From assembly GCA_009602725.1 (NCBI GenBank), contig WELB01000026.1, forward strand, positions 971,594-984,756: a stretch of DNA of 13,163 nucleotides, read 5' to 3'. Position 1 is the stretch's first letter; each line of letters begins with the position of its first letter. Made by a program: the position numbers and the translations under genes. Source of the stretch: Spirogloea muscicola. Its lineage: Eukaryota; Streptophyta; Zygnematophyceae; Spirogloeales; Spirogloeaceae. A model generated the notes under the pieces. The model did no database searches and was not told the origin of the DNA. It was given only the letters and a program-made list of their open reading frames with translations. This document shows positions 1 through 6,663 of this stretch, piece after piece.

Positions 1-246
1 TTAGCCAGCTTATTGCCCCGTTACCAGAAGATTTGTGAGGCTCGAAGTGGCCTCCCTTTCGTTGTCATGCGCACCGCACGCCTTTCTTCCGGTGTGGTCA
101 GTGAGCTCGCTGCGGCCGTGGCTGCTGCCTTGGTGAGGGGAAAGACTCTGTCAGTGAGAGAGAAGGCGCGCGGTGCGCATGAAATTGAAAGAGAGGCCAA
201 TTCTAGCCTTACAAATGTCCTGGTAAGGGGGTGAGGAGCTGGCTAA
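1..246. repeat. Large imperfect inverted repeat (fold-back)
   Basis: Positions 1-90 match the reverse complement of 157-246 at about 71 of 90 positions by eye. Both arms start with TTAGCCAGCT and share blocks such as TTACCAG, ATTTGT and CATGCGCACCGC. About 66 bp separate the arms. The left arm begins at the first base of the window, so it may continue outside. The right arm lies eight or so bases beyond the stop codon of the repeat-borne peptide at 251-301, so the arms may be two copies of that element's 3' untranslated region meeting tail to tail. A fold-back or MITE-like element is the alternative. The 73-codon reading frame spanning the hairpin shows no sign of being a gene. Confidence 0.75.
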
Positions 247-250
247 GGGG

Positions 251-301
251 GCACTAAAATCCTCGAGTGAGCACATACATATCTGACAAGCTAAACTGAG
301 G
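251..301 (-). repeat. Repeat-borne C-terminal peptide, copy 1
   Basis: Read on the minus strand, this stretch ends in FSLSDMYVLTRGF followed by TAG. The same peptide ending recurs at 693-743 (+), 5319-5365 (-) and 6664-6708 (-) with codon-level variation, so it looks like the end of a protein carried by a repeat family. It is also the reverse complement of 693-743 at about 32 of 40 positions, so the two form an inverted pair around roughly 390 bp. No intact upstream reading frame for the parent protein is visible here; a copy of the short repeat at 341-390 lies just upstream in the sense direction. Confidence 0.65.
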
Positions 302-340
302 AGCACGACCACCACCACGGGGAGGTGTCAGTAGAGAGGG

Positions 341-390
341 TGAAGGCTGTGATCGGCCAGCCCAGAAAAAAGCATGGACAAAGTTCGAAG
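341..390 (-). repeat. Short dispersed repeat A, copy 1
   Basis: One of five copies of a roughly 40-50 bp sequence in the left half of the window. On the minus strand it reads TTTGTCCATGC, a T-run, CTGGGCTGGCC and GATCACAGCC. The core GGCTG...CAGCC can pair into a small hairpin, and that pairing is retained in all copies. This copy sits about 40 bp upstream, in the sense direction, of the C-terminal peptide at 251-301. Confidence 0.6.
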
Positions 391-692
391 CTTCCCTTGG
401 GGGGGTTCCCGGCGGCGCCCGCGGCGACCCCCGCGCCGCCGGCCGGCAGCCATAGCTGAAAGCCGCTCGCCCCATGTCCCCGCAGGTCTTGGCTGTGCCG
501 CGGCAGCGCCACCAACTGCCGCCCCACGGCACCGGCGGCCCCTCGTCCTCGCTCAGTGGCATTAAGGCAAGCGCGGCCAGGTTAACTGGTGGCTGGCATT
601 AACAGTGGCATTAACAGCCGTACACCCTCGACCAGACCACAGAGGCCAGCGTGCTCTAAGTTAGTCCCTGCCACCGGCTTCCGTGGCGGCGG
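391..692. other. Gene-free stretch between inverted repeat copies
   Basis: GC-rich sequence between the two oppositely oriented peptide repeats. Short reading frames occur on both strands, but none shows a recognisable domain or convincing protein character. A GGCATTAA-type phrase recurs around 557-610 (gtggcattaa and ctggcattaa variants). I see no RNA gene or promoter here. Confidence 0.5.
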
Positions 693-743
693 CTCCCCAG
701 GTTAGCCTGTCGGATCTATATGTGCTCATCCGTGCGTACTAAC
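693..743 (+). repeat. Repeat-borne C-terminal peptide, copy 2
   Basis: On the plus strand this reads APQVSLSDLYVLIRAY followed by TAA. It aligns codon for codon with 251-301 (minus), which reads APQFSLSDMYVLTRGF and a stop. The differences are mostly synonymous or conservative (TTG/CTG, TCA/TCG, ATG/CTA, ACT/ATC), and the stop codon differs while the stop position does not. Together the two copies make an inverted pair. No intact upstream body is visible. Confidence 0.65.
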
Positions 744-1089
744 GTCACGCTGTTGTTTTTAGCCACCTGAGCATACTGCTACGACTTATGAAGCCCCCAT
801 TTTTGCACTAGCTTCTGCCTGGACGGTGTACGGGCTATAATTGGCCAAACCCTTTCATTTGATGCGAACGGCGGGCCTTCTATCTCGTGGCCCCACTACG
901 CCCGCCTTTTCCAAATAAAGCGCGGGAAGCCGGTGCTGATGATTGAGGGCGGCTCGGCCCCAGAGCGCAGCTCCCGGCGCTCCCGCTCCCTGCGCCGCTA
1001 ACCCCGCCGCCCCCTGCTCAATCTCCCTCAATCAATGCACACTCCATTGCTGGCGGGCGCTGGGTGGGCACCCGCCCGCCGCCGCTGCC
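744..1089 (+). promoter_or_regulatory. Upstream region with possible TATA element
   Basis: This stretch precedes the possible gene starting at 1090. TATAATT lies at 836-842, directly followed by TTGGCCAAA, and an A/T-rich CCAAATAAAG lies at 911-920 before strongly GC-rich sequence. These could be core promoter elements, but they are short and unconfirmed. I see no other feature. Confidence 0.25.
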
Positions 1090-1641
1090 ATGGCGTCCCA
1101 TGGCTCCTCCAAGCCTGGTCCTGGCGAGCCCAGCGCTGACGTGCTGTCTGCCGATGATATTCGTATCATCGCCACCGGACAGCCGGCAACGGCAGACGCT
1201 CTCCACCACGAGGCCATTGCTGCGCTGCCGCAGTCCTGGGGGGCCTGCACCTCACAGTACCCTAGCGTCACTGGGAGCCTTCTAAGCTCGGCCCTCCAAC
1301 CTACTCCCTCAGCACTTGGCACTCACGTCGATGCAATACCCTGGTCAGAGAGGAGAACTGTGAGCAAGCTGTCTACGTCCGTGAGTCTGGACAACTCATC
1401 CACGGGGCTTGGTGATACTATGCACAATGAGTACGCAAAGGAGCAGCATGCCCTGTTGACAGCTTCAGTGCGTGTGCAGGGCGGACAAAGCCAGAAGCAT
1501 CACCGACTGCCGCCGCAGAGGCAGAATCTTGGAGGGGAAGACCATCTCCTAACAACACACACAGTTGCAGCTGGCTGGTACTTGGCCACATGGCCTATAC
1601 ATGCCACGTCATTCTATATTGAGTCACTTTTTCTTGTATGA
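1090..1641 (+). CDS. Hypothetical protein, 183 aa, not recognised
   Basis: The reading frame begins at an ATG in a strong Kozak-like context (GCCGCTGCCATGGCG) and stays open to TGA at 1639-1641. The product starts MASHGSSKPGPGEPS and includes ADDIRIIATGQPATADALHH, an Ala/Ser/Thr-rich middle and a mildly hydrophobic end. I recognise no domain, signal peptide or membrane anchor. The frame extends upstream of the ATG without a stop but has no earlier ATG. A consensus splice donor (GTGAGT) sits in frame at 1381, and a matching phase-0 acceptor ends at 1479, so 99 bp in the middle could be an intron. It converges on the stress-protein gene, whose stop is at 1766. It could be a real small gene, a first exon or chance; codon use in the first 100 codons resembles coding sequence. 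Confidence 0.42.
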   Translation: MASHGSSKPGPGEPSADVLSADDIRIIATGQPATADALHHEAIAALPQSWGACTSQYPSVTGSLLSSALQPTPSALGTHVDAIPWSERRTVSKLSTSVSLDNSSTGLGDTMHNEYAKEQHALLTASVRVQGGQSQKHHRLPPQRQNLGGEDHLLTTHTVAAGWYLATWPIHATSFYIESLFLV

Positions 1642-1765
1642 GTACATCTAATTCCTGGTCTGGTGGGGCATAGCAGCAGTGGCTCAGAACGAGGCACACT
1701 GCGCTTGACCTACTCGCGACCAGTCTACGACCTAGGGAATAAGTAGGAGAGGCACGTTTCTCTGG

Positions 1766-3550
1766 CTATTCATACACTCTCTTCGGCGAAGGATCTTGCG
1801 CCTTGGCTAGGGACTCGCTTACTATCTGGCTACGCTTTTCTATGCTGGTCTGTAGCGTCTGGATGATCAGCGCCTCCTCTGCTGCCTCCAGTTCGTCCAA
1901 TATTCTAAGGTCTCCGCCCATGTCGTCATCCTCAAAGCTGAGGCGCCTTGCCTCGCCCAAGCCCTGTGTGTTTGCACTGCTGCTGCCACCTCCGTGGGCC
2001 TGGCCGCCAGGGCTCCTCGACCTCAAAAAAAGAGACCAGGCAGACACTGGCGAGGGAATCCTCCTGGGCGGAGCCAAAGAGTGGTCACTACCTGGAGAGA
2101 ACACTGAGAGGGAGCCGCTGCCTGGCGCAGACAAGTGCTGTGGTGAGAGGCTCGGTGAGCTCGTTGTAGCGCACGAGGAGGCATCACTAACTGATGATGA
2201 GCAGCTCGTGCTATTGCCCAGGCTGAAGTTTGTCTCGGACGGCCTGAATATGCCCGTCAATGATCCTAGGGCTTGCCTCTTGGAGAAGGACAATGCCTCA
2301 GGAAGGGACCTCCTCAGCCTCCAGTGGTCCGAGACACTGGAGGACGACTGCACATTCGCAGTAAGAGCCACGGGCAAGGCGTTGCGCTCGATGACTCCTT
2401 CCTGGAGGACGACCTTGCCCTTCTGTAGGACATGTAAGGAGCACTTGGGAGATCTGTTTGAAGCACAGTACTCCACCGTTTGCCCAGGACGCCTGCATTA
2501 CACAGGCAGCATGAATAGAGAACTTGATCAGCAATGCTATGCTCCATCCGTCTCCGTAGGATCACATCGCGGGAAGGATGGCCAGCTGATGAAGTGGGGC
2601 TGTGGACAATGCGGCCTGTATAGATTGCATGACAGCTGTAGAGCTGATGGACCTTCCACCTACTCCACATCAGACGCTTGCAAGGGCCTACCGGAGAAAT
2701 CTGCTTGGCGACTGGCTCAATATCAAGCTGGTGGCTCCAAGAGAGTTGGCCGCCTTGGTGATGCCCTTGCCTTCGCAGTCGTTTTTTGCTACTCGGACTC
2801 TGACAGTCACCTGGCAAGGCTTGAGACCCGCATCAGATCGGAAGCAATCATGCACGCCAGGCACGATGCAGACGATGCTACATTGCAGTTGCACACGAGC
2901 TTGACCTGTCATGCTACTGGTAAGAAAGAGCCGAGGCTGTATGTAGGCCAGGCACCGGCACGAGCTCAGCAAGATGGGGTGAAGCCCGGCACCTTGTAGG
3001 GGTCGCACATTGCCTTGTATTTCTCCATGAGCGGGGTGACGACCGACAACAGGTGCTGGCTGAGTTCCAAGCCATTGACCTGGCTGACGACTTGCCGGCT
3101 CCCATCTGCAACACAAGCCTTGTGAGCCCAGAAACTGGAAGAGAGCAGCCCTCGGACAGTCCTGGCAAGCCAGCCAGGGGCACTTTCTGGGTCCAGAATG
3201 CCAGTGTGGCCGTCGACACGACAGCAAGACAAAGGTAGTGGCAAATGTAGATGGCGCGCAGCTCTCGTCGCTGCTCATGTCGGCGCCAGCCAGCATCGTG
3301 GGCGTCGACTTTGGTGCAGGGCTCGGCAAGCAGGCGCATCGGCAAGGCGGCCAGGGCTGGAGGCAGCGGGTCGGGCCCTCTCACCGGGGTTGGGAAGGGA
3401 GGTGACGATGTGGAGAAGGTAGAGGGAGCTGCCGGGGTGGTAGAGGCTGGCGAGCGCGTAGCGCACGAGCTCCGCGCCGGCCTCGGCGTCCTCGGTGACG
3501 GCGACGACGAGGTTGTCGCCGCTCCAGCCGCCGCCGGGAGGCGCGGCCAT
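1766..3550 (-). CDS. Universal stress protein (USP)-like, Ser-rich tail
   Basis: Four exons on the minus strand: 3550-3385, 3105-2993, 2810-2692 and 2492-1766. Phases 1, 0 and 2 match at every junction; the total is 1125 nt, encoding 374 residues. The start ATG lies in GCCGCATGGCC. Residues 13-50 form the first USP strand and helix (NLVVAVTED, then HIVTSLP). VTVRVRVAKND and LGATSLILSQS near 94-125 are later strands, and the fold closes with VEYCASN and CSLHVLQKGKV around 138-158. The KGKV ending resembles USP domains fused to plant kinases and U-box proteins, but no kinase or U-box follows. The G-2x-G-9x-G-S/T nucleotide-binding motif is degenerate (SQSPSRFLR, then PGQT), so ATP binding is doubtful. 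From about 165 the tail is Ser-rich, holds a possible kinase site (RRLSFEDDD, 315-323) and ends in a charged helix (about 328-365). Its cellular role cannot be inferred beyond the fold. Confidence 0.85.
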
Positions 3551-4590
3551 GCGGCGCACGGCCCGCGCAGCGGCGGCCGCCCCCGGGCCGGGCCGTGTCC
3601 GACGGGGGGAGGGGGGCCAGCGGCGGGGGCGAGAGCCCCAGATGGCGCGAGGGGCGGGGCGGTCTCTTGCAAACGAGANTAATTTGGGGGGGGGTTGGGG
3701 GGAGGTGGCGGGCCGGCCGGCGGCCCTTACAGGCGAGTCCACCCCCCACCGTCCCTCGCTCAGCCGCCATAGCCGGGCTGGGGGGCAGGCATCCTCCCCC
3801 CTCCCTCCCCGCTGGCTGGCCGCCGCTCAAGGTGCCGGCTCGCCGCAGGGGAGGGCTCGGGGGGAAGGGAGGGGCCGGGGCTTGGGCTCCCATCAAACGC
3901 GGGCGGGAGGGGCCCACCGCAGTTCCCCGCCTTTTCCCTCCGAGCTGTGCTTTTCTGGAGGTCGGGGGGACGGGCCGTCCTCTGCCGGATTGCCTCGCCG
4001 CTGCGGCCGGGCGCAGAGGCGAGCAGCGCAGGGGCGCCCCGCAGAGGAGCCCGCGCACGTGGCGGGCGAGGCCCACCCGACGGCGCCGGCCCGGGCGGGG
4101 GCCCGCGCGCCAATTTTGGGCACCCGGGCGCGAAGGGCCCGGGTGGGGCCGCCCTCGTGGCGACTCGCAAACCGTGTGATGCTGCCGATCGATCCGCCGC
4201 TGAAGGGGCCGGGCCCCACCACGCGCCGCCAACTTGGCGGACGGCCCTGCGGCGTCGAGCCCCCCTCAAACACATCTCCGTGTGGCTTGTCGGAGGTGAC
4301 TGACGGGACCGCGCGAGAAGTAGCCGCTCATCCAAATGGGGGCGATGACCGAAAGGCGCGAGGAAAGAAACAGCAACCCGACACAAGGCGAGAGAAGCAG
4401 TATCAGCAGAGGGCAACTGCTTGTAAATGGCCGGCCTGGACGACATGGGCTAGGTTCTAAGGGTCAGGAAAGCGCGAGCAGTGGGTGTGACTTTCTCTTA
4501 CCTGAGGCACAATGGCGGCGTATGTCCACCACAGCCATCGGCCTCGGAAGAGCCACCACCGCAGCGCACCGCAGCCACTGCGGCGGTACA
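3551..4590. other. GC-rich gene-free region upstream of the USP gene
   Basis: This lies directly upstream of the USP start and presumably contains its promoter. It is very rich in G and C, so several long frames are open at once on both strands (for example 3495-4460), with Pro/Arg/Gly/Ala-rich translations and no domain; I regard them as compositional. Base 3679 is an unresolved N. No TATA-like element stands out near 3551-3700. Confidence 0.5.
3686..3712 (+). other. G-tract with quadruplex potential
   Basis: A run of nine G, two T, six G and further short G-runs lies on the plus strand, seven bases after the unresolved base at 3679. It starts 136 bp upstream of the USP start codon, on the strand opposite to that gene's coding strand. 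It could fold as a G-quadruplex, and it is also a plausible cause of sequencing trouble. Confidence 0.5.
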
Positions 4591-4630
4591 CTCCTTTGGG
4601 CTGGCCTCTCACAGCCATTGCCTTCAACTG
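4591..4630 (+). repeat. Short dispersed repeat A, copy 2
   Basis: The sequence CTCCTTTGGGCTGGCC, then TCTCACAGCC and ATTGCC, matches 4757-4782 (same strand) almost exactly over 25 bp. It also matches 5886-5925 over a longer stretch that continues into a GGAGTGC-like end. The GGCTG...CAGCC pairing is present. No gene accompanies it. Confidence 0.6.
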
Positions 4631-5305
4631 GAAGTGCTGATTCATTGTGCGAGGGCCTGGGCCAGCGGCGGCGCCTGCGCTGGAGGCGGGGGGACGGGCT
4701 CCGCAGAACGGCGTAGGGCGCTCCTTAGCCCTCCGGCCCCTCCAGACGTTGTCCATTCCTTTGGGCTGGCCTCTCCCAGCCACCAGTTAGTCTGGCCGTC
4801 GCTTGCTGTCTACGCTGACGGTGCGTGGGAGTGTGGCCGCCACCTTTCGGGCGGGCCCAAGCCGCAGCGCGCGGCGGGCCGCAGCCCGACGCCGCGTGTC
4901 AGGGCTGCTGGGCGGCGCACGCCCCCCCCAGGAGGGCCGGCCCGCCGGGACGCCTTGACGGCGGGTGCAACATGTCCGACCTAGCCTGAACAGTGTCTCG
5001 GCTTAAATTGGCCATCCTTTCATTTCCAGGCGCTTCCTGCGCCTTCCCCAGGCTGCGAGCACGGGACCTCCTCCGAGAGAGGCGGGACGCGTGCGGGCGC
5101 CCCTCCCACGAGGGGCACGCGCGTCGGAGCGCGCGCACCCCGGCGGGCGCTTTGCTGGCAAGTTGGATGGCTGTACCAGACGAGCGCGCGCGCTTCTAGG
5201 GACCGTGGCTGAGAGAGGCCGGGCTCAGAAGACAAGGTTTGATCTTCAACCCTAGCAAGATGAAGCAGCTCCTTCAACGAAGTAAAACGCTTCCAGACCT
5301 TAGGT
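4631..5305. other. GC-rich gene-free region
   Basis: Apart from repeat A copy 3 (4745-4782), I see no supported gene, RNA or promoter. Sequence at about 4966-4990 (ACATGTCCGACCTAGCC) vaguely resembles the reverse complement of the repeat-borne peptide ends, but it is too diverged to call. Reading frames here are Arg/Pro/Ala-rich and look compositional. Confidence 0.45.
4745..4782 (+). repeat. Short dispersed repeat A, copy 3
   Basis: It reads GACGTTGTCCATTCCTTTG, then GGCTGGCCTCTCCCAGCC. The left part (TTGTCCATTC) matches copies 1 and 5, and the right part matches copy 2 with one mismatch. The upstream GGCCCCTCCA also resembles GGCCCCTTCA before copy 4, so the repeat unit probably exceeds 50 bp. 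Confidence 0.6.
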
Positions 5306-5318
5306 AGGATGAAACCAC

Positions 5319-5766
5319 TCAATAATTACGAGTGAGGAGCCGCACATCCGAAAAACTAGCTGCCGGAAAGTAATCCCCCTGACGAAAGCTAGAGGCTGCA
5401 GCGAGAGCACGGCCATCACGCAGGTGCAAGGCGTGGGCCATGGACCAGCTGAAGGGAAATAGAATGTCGCATGCGGTAGACCTGGAATAATGAGCCAGCG
5501 GCTTTGAAGTCAGCCTGCTCACCTTGCCTGCGGGACACAGCGCGCTGCGCAAGCCTGGCCAGCAGGTCGAGCCACTGGGACCAGGGAGCCCCGTGCACAT
5601 CCACGGCCAGGGGCACGAACTCGTCCCCAGCCGGGTGGTCTGCGTGTTTTGCCGCCTTGCTGCAAGCGGCGTTTGCCGCAGCATGCCCAGCCTCGAGGCA
5701 GAAAGTCCCGGATTGGATCGATCCACCACATCATTGGTAACGACGTCTGCAATGACGTGCGGATAA
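5319..5766 (-). pseudogene. Broken C-terminal fragment of a retroelement-like protein
   Basis: On the minus strand the fragment can be followed in pieces. DVVTNDVVDRSN lies near 5730-5760, then, in another frame, EAGHAAANAACSKAAKHADH, EFVPLAVDVHGAPW and SLFQVYRMRHSISLQLVHG, ending at a TGA at 5416-5418. A third segment, DGRALAAASSFRQGDYF and ASFSDVRLLTRNY, ends at the TGA at 5319-5321. At least two frame changes are therefore needed, so this is not an intact gene. The same architecture recurs at 6664-7056. The FVPLAVD-x-x-G pattern and the Arg/Gln-rich helix after it resemble the C-terminal region of reverse-transcriptase proteins of non-LTR elements in algae and plants. No polymerase or endonuclease motif is present in the window, so the class is inferred. 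Confidence 0.5.
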
Positions 5767-5771
5767 TGATG

Positions 5772-5822
5772 CTATTCTTTCGGGTTTGCGGCTCCTATTA
5801 TTGAGTGGTTCATCCTTCCCCA
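5772..5822 (+). repeat. Partly deleted inverted copy of the peptide repeat
   Basis: CTTTCGGG...GCGGCTCCT, then ATTATTGAGTGG and TTCATCCT, on the plus strand match the minus-strand sequence at 5307-5365, except that eight bases encoding part of the Thr-Arg-Asn segment are missing. The deletion destroys the peptide frame. It abuts the upstream end of the broken fragment at 5319-5766. Confidence 0.6.
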
Positions 5823-5861
5823 ATTCTGAGATAGCGCTTTTGGCCCCTGCGTACTTTGGCC

Positions 5862-5915
5862 CCTTCAAAATTTGTCAATTCTTTGTTCGGGCTGGCTTAT
5901 CACAGCCCTTGCCCC
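5862..5915 (+). repeat. Short dispersed repeat A, copy 4
   Basis: It reads CCTTCAAAATTTGTCAATTC, then TTTGTTCGGGCTGGC and TTATCACAGCCC. The hairpin core is GGGCTG...CAGCCC here, one pair longer than in the other copies. It lies about 40 bp outside the right edge of the inverted-repeat block. Confidence 0.6.
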
Positions 5916-6239
5916 CATCAGGAGTGCCACTTCTCTTCCAGACTCCTCCAAAGGACAAAAGAATGGGGCTCTTTCATAAAGGAGGAAAAGGAGTGGGGAT
6001 GCAGCGGACAGACGACTTGGATGCTCCCCACAAGAGAGATGGAAGCCGCAAGGTGTGCATAATCGGCGAGCCAATATGCTGCTCATGAAATTATAGAGGT
6101 AGTGCAGATAGTGGGGCAAGTGAGTGATGGAACCCCCACAATAGGCGCCCAAGAGACGATCAAAGTTGGACGAACCTACTGTAAAGTTTAGACATCAGAG
6201 TAGGTTGGAGCCATAAGAATTGCTGAAATCGCGCAAGCT
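5916..6239. other. Gene-free stretch between repeats and tRNA gene
   Basis: No supported gene. A perfect 8-bp inverted repeat (AACCTACT at 6173-6180 and AGTAGGTT at 6199-6206, with an 18-base loop) is the only structure I noted. The short reading frames lack domains. Confidence 0.4.
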
Positions 6240-6329
6240 GCGCCACCTAAATTGGGACTCCGCCGACCCGCGTTAGCGAAAGTTGCGCCACCTAAATTGG
6301 GGCTTCGCCGACCCGCATTAGCGAAAAAC
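6240..6329. repeat. Two-unit 45-bp tandem repeat
   Basis: The 45-bp unit at 6240-6284 begins GCGCCACCTAAATTGGG and contains CGCCGACCCGC and TTAGCGAAA. It is repeated at 6285-6329 with only a few substitutions. The second unit ends in AAAAA, the run that gives the minus-strand T-tract downstream of the tRNA gene. The unit is a multiple of three, so it keeps frames open by chance; I see no evidence that it is translated. Confidence 0.85.
6324..6328 (-). terminator. Probable RNA polymerase III terminator
   Basis: A run of five T on the minus strand lies 39 bp beyond the 3' end of the tRNA-Ser gene; such runs stop polymerase III. It is the first T-run of four or more after the gene. The distance is longer than usual, leaving a GC-rich trailer. 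Confidence 0.5.
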
Positions 6330-6367
6330 CTCGGCTCCGCTCGGCCGAGTGCAGGAACTTCCCGGCG

Positions 6368-6448
6368 CGTCAGCTGCAGGGTTCGAACCTGCGCGGCAAA
6401 TGCCAATAGATTTCAAGTCTATCCCCTTAACCACTCGGGCAAGCTGAC
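6368..6448 (-). tRNA. trnS-UGA: tRNA-Ser (anticodon UGA)
   Basis: A complete class II tRNA reads on the minus strand: acceptor GTCAGCT paired with AGCTGAC and discriminator G (6368); D-arm CCCGAGTGGTTAAGGGG; anticodon arm ATAGA-CTTGAAA-TCTAT with TGA at 6415-6413; the long variable arm GGCATTTGCC expected of tRNA-Ser; and T-arm GCAGG-TTCGAAC-CCTGC. The internal promoter boxes are intact (A box around 6423-6433, B box 6380-6389). There is no intron, and CCA is not encoded, as expected for a nuclear gene. A TATA-like element lies about 31 bp upstream, and a T-run lies downstream. Confidence 0.97.
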
Positions 6449-6478
6449 CACAGTGGCCAGTGTCACGCTCTCAAATCC

Positions 6479-6484
6479 TATATA
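6479..6484 (-). promoter_or_regulatory. TATA-like element upstream of tRNA-Ser
   Basis: TATATA lies 31-36 bp upstream of the tRNA 5' end. Plant and algal tRNA genes often carry an A/T-rich, TATA-like element at about this distance that sets the polymerase III start. The surrounding sequence is AT-rich compared with the gene itself. Confidence 0.45.
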
Positions 6485-6503
6485 CCGAGATGTCAAATAC
6501 ATG

Positions 6504-6535
6504 TCTACATACAGTGGGACATTACAGTATGTAGA
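6504..6535. repeat. Perfect 9-bp inverted repeat
   Basis: TCTACATAC at 6504-6512 is the exact reverse complement of GTATGTAGA at 6527-6535, with a 14-base loop. It lies 56 bp upstream of the tRNA-Ser gene. I cannot assign a role. Confidence 0.5.
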
Positions 6536-6663
6536 GCTTACAAAGAATGGCGGGCCCTGAGAGAAGGGGAATTTCGTGTATTTGAAACAAACGAAGGCCA
6601 AATGGCCAAGTACAAAGGCAAGCACATCTTAAGACCTACATAACCTACAGTAGTTTGACCCGC

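Larger units (their letters stand above)
5306..5822. repeat. Inverted-repeat-flanked block of mobile-element debris
   Basis: The left edge (about 5306-5363) is the reverse complement of the right edge (about 5775-5822). Both contain AGGATGAA, CCACTCAATAAT, AGGAGCCGCA and a CCGAAA-like end; the right copy lacks an 8-bp block (CACTCGTA on its own strand). The left edge also encodes the C-terminal peptide shared with 251-301 and 693-743, so the inverted repeats are probably two opposed copies of an element end and not transposon termini. No clear target-site duplication is visible outside the edges. Confidence 0.65.

Noticed and set aside
943-1089. Upstream extension of the hypothetical protein from a TTG
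   Set aside because: A non-ATG start is unlikely in a nuclear gene, and the ATG at 1090 has a far better context.
1803-2999. 398-codon open frame on the plus strand
   Set aside because: It is antisense to exons 4 and 3 of the USP gene and runs through its introns. The minus strand gives a domain match with phase-consistent splicing; this frame gives none.
3495-4460. Long overlapping frames on both strands in the GC-rich region
   Set aside because: Very high GC removes stop codons from several frames at once. Translations are Gly/Ala/Arg/Pro-rich without domains, and one crosses the unresolved base.
5319-5729. 136-codon minus-strand frame as a gene
   Set aside because: Conserved pieces of the protein family switch between frames within it, so it is a frame-shifted fragment and not an intact gene.
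5306-5822. Classical MITE or DNA transposon with terminal inverted repeats
   Set aside because: The inverted edges encode the conserved end of the element's own protein, and no target-site duplication is visible.
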